A DNA stretch of 64,000 nucleotides from Candidatus Hydrogenedens sp. (GTDB taxonomy: Bacteria > Hydrogenedentota > Hydrogenedentia > Hydrogenedentales > Hydrogenedentaceae). Positions 62,715-64,000 of this stretch are shown here, piece by piece. The position numbers and the translations under genes were made by a program. Numbering within the stretch: position 1 is the first letter of the stretch; each line of letters opens with the position of its first letter. The notes beneath the pieces were generated by a model that did not search any database, was not told the origin of the DNA, and was given only the letters and a program-made list of their open reading frames with translations. The stretch is from the NCBI GenBank assembly GCA_035361075.1, contig DAOSBX010000003.1:62001-126000 (forward strand), written 5' to 3'.

Positions 62715-63767
62715 ATGGATATTCAAGAATTATTTGACATTGTCCTTAAAGAAAATGCATCCGACCTTATTATCAGTGCTGGTGCTCCACCTATCCTTCG
62801 AATTAATGGCCAACTTTATAGAACTAAAACAGACCCCTTAACACCCCAAGCCACTGAAAAGATAATTTACAGCTTTCTTACCAAAGAACAAAAAGAACAA
62901 TTTGAAAAAGAAAAAGAATTGGACTTCTCATTAGCAGTTGGTAGAAAACATAGATTTCGAGTAAACGTGTATTATCAAAAACAATGTGTAACCGCAGCAC
63001 TACGACCTATTCCAGAAAAAATCCCTTCTCTAAAAGATTTGGGTTTACCTGAGAATCTCAGAGAACTTGCATTTGCTCGTCAAGGTTTAGTTCTTGTTAC
63101 TGGCCCCACTGGTAGTGGCAAAACGACGACCCTCGCTTCTCTTATTGACATCATTAACAATCAGAGAGCATGTCATATCATTACCATAGAAGACCCAATA
63201 GAATATGTTCACACCCATAAGAAAAGTATTGTAGACCAACGTGAAATTGGAGGAGACACGCATAATTTTGTTCGTGCATTAAAATATGTATTAAGGCAAG
63301 CACCCGATGTTATTCTCATCGGCGAAATGAGAGACCTTGAGACAATCCAGGCGGCACTTACCGCTTCTGAAACTGGACATCTTGTATTCGCAACACTACA
63401 TACCAACGATTCCATCCAAACAATTGACCGTATTATTGATGTCTTCCCCGCAGGACAGCAACAACAGATACGTTTCCAATTATCGATGGTTTTATTAGCG
63501 GTAATATCTCAGAGATTACTACCTCACAAAGACGGTGAAGGTCGCGTCTTAGCGTATGAAATATTAAGGTCAAATAATGCTATTTCTAACTTAATTCGTG
63601 AAGGTAAAAATTATCAGATATATAGTATATTAGAAACAGCATTTAAGGATGGTATGGTTACCTTTGACCGTCGCCTAAAGGAGTTATATCTCGAAGGACT
63701 TATTTCTTACGAAGATGCCATTGCTAATATGAAAAACCCAGAAGAACTAAAAGAAAGTTCTACATAA
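62715..63767 (+). CDS. pilT: Twitching motility ATPase PilT
   Basis: A 350-aa PilT. The N-terminal domain has ENASDLIISAGAPPILRINGQL. The Walker A is VTGPTGSGKTTTLASLIDIIN, seen as GPTGSGKTTT with LASLID. The Asp and His boxes are IITIEDPIEYVH and FATLHTNDSIQTIDR. The Walker B region is APDVILIGEMRDLETIQAALTA, with VILIGEMRD at its core. PilT powers retraction of type IV pili. No pilU or other pil gene is adjacent in the window. Confidence 0.96.
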   Translation: MDIQELFDIVLKENASDLIISAGAPPILRINGQLYRTKTDPLTPQATEKIIYSFLTKEQKEQFEKEKELDFSLAVGRKHRFRVNVYYQKQCVTAALRPIPEKIPSLKDLGLPENLRELAFARQGLVLVTGPTGSGKTTTLASLIDIINNQRACHIITIEDPIEYVHTHKKSIVDQREIGGDTHNFVRALKYVLRQAPDVILIGEMRDLETIQAALTASETGHLVFATLHTNDSIQTIDRIIDVFPAGQQQQIRFQLSMVLLAVISQRLLPHKDGEGRVLAYEILRSNNAISNLIREGKNYQIYSILETAFKDGMVTFDRRLKELYLEGLISYEDAIANMKNPEELKESST

Positions 63768-63785
63768 TCCCGATGGTACACTCAA

Positions 63786-64000
63786 TTATTGGTTTGCTAA
63801 TTCTTGGATGATTTCCGCAATTAATGCCGTCCAGCCTGTTTGATGACTTGCACCAATCCCTTCGCCAGTATCACCATTAAAATACTCATAAAACAAAAGA
63901 TGCTCTTCACACGAAAAAATATTGTTATAACGATAAAATGTTTCCATTGAAGGGATACACCCTTGTGAATTTTTCTTGAAAAGTGTTAGTAATCGGCTCC
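63786..64000 (-). CDS. GH63-type glucosidase, C-terminal fragment (cut by window edge)
   Basis: An open frame enters from the right edge and stops at 63786-63788. The 70 visible residues include the family-typical EYFNGDTGEGIGASHQTGW and TALIAEIIQEL. This C-terminal block, with GDTG and ASHQTGW, is characteristic of bacterial GH63 (MGH1-like) glucosidases or mannosylglycerate hydrolases. The start and active site are outside the window. It converges on pilT, 18 bp apart. Confidence 0.8.
   Translation of the reverse strand, partial: SRLLTLFKKNSQGCIPSMETFYRYNNIFSCEEHLLFYEYFNGDTGEGIGASHQTGWTALIAEIIQELANQ

Overview
The window is a stretch of an AT-rich bacterial chromosome packed with genes on both strands. 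Pal and CpoB homologues, putative lipoproteins and a predicted outer-membrane barrel point to a diderm. FeoAB iron uptake, radical-SAM proteins, a two-gene SufBC-type Fe-S module and many secreted carbohydrate-active proteins suggest an anaerobic or microaerophilic heterotroph. Three secreted proteins carry (x)EGEG linkers, and one also ends in a paired Cys/EF-hand-like domain. I associate these traits, together with a Tat-exported Gfo/Idh oxidoreductase and DUF1573, with Hydrogenedentota and related PVC-like lineages. That placement is inference and was not tested. No transposase, integrase, prophage or CRISPR array is visible, so this reads as core chromosome.

Layout. 1-9026: a glutamine-cyclotransferase lipoprotein (cut by the left edge), a radical SAM/SPASM protein, a secreted glycosidase-like protein, a CREST-type membrane hydrolase overlapping a Dabb protein, an SDR, and a 962-aa secreted SGNH/Ig/EGEG protein. 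9051-15534: an aminotransferase, a TMTC-like TPR membrane protein, and an overlapping operon (DtxR-type regulator, Cys-rich membrane peptide, FeoA, FeoB) behind a palindromic operator candidate. 15576-21412: tRNA-Asp, a four-gene operon ending in a UDP-sugar pyrophosphorylase, and pal-cpoB. 21553-28129: a SufC/SufB pair, tRNA-Leu, then an FMN riboswitch with its terminator leading the riboflavin operon ribD-ribE-ribBA-DUF2007-ribH-nusB.

28135-40266: a giant coiled-coil/LRR membrane protein, a zinc-ribbon/MshEN/HDOD protein, a SPASM protein lacking the radical-SAM cluster motif, carA, a beta-propeller lipoprotein and a Tat oxidoreductase. 40334-45370: pyrC, a PyrR-PyrB fusion, rtcB and a Nudix hydrolase, all leftward. 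45485-53784: a tandem alpha/beta-hydrolase, a predicted beta-barrel, a Pat-like acyl-CoA-synthetase/GNAT protein, an SCP2 protein, and an export-targeted pair that includes a retropepsin/PDZ protein. 53837-54158 holds the most interesting element: an unannotated structured RNA on the minus strand with its own promoter and terminator, and C-rich loops on four hairpins. 54343-64000: a double-domain PPK2, a secreted TIM-barrel-like protein, a NifA-like activator followed by hslV without hslU, a 37-aa AAKKP-repeat peptide behind a two-tier leader hairpin, a beta-lactamase/NamZ fusion, pilT, and the 3' end of a GH63-type glucosidase.

Shared logic. The best promoters here are TTGAAN/TTGACN with 17-18 bp spacing to a TATAAT-like box. 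Pyrimidine genes are split between carA and the pyrRB-pyrC cluster. The amino-sugar kinase and pyrophosphorylase, the NamZ protein, Pal/CpoB and the glycosidases together suggest active cell-wall and polysaccharide turnover.
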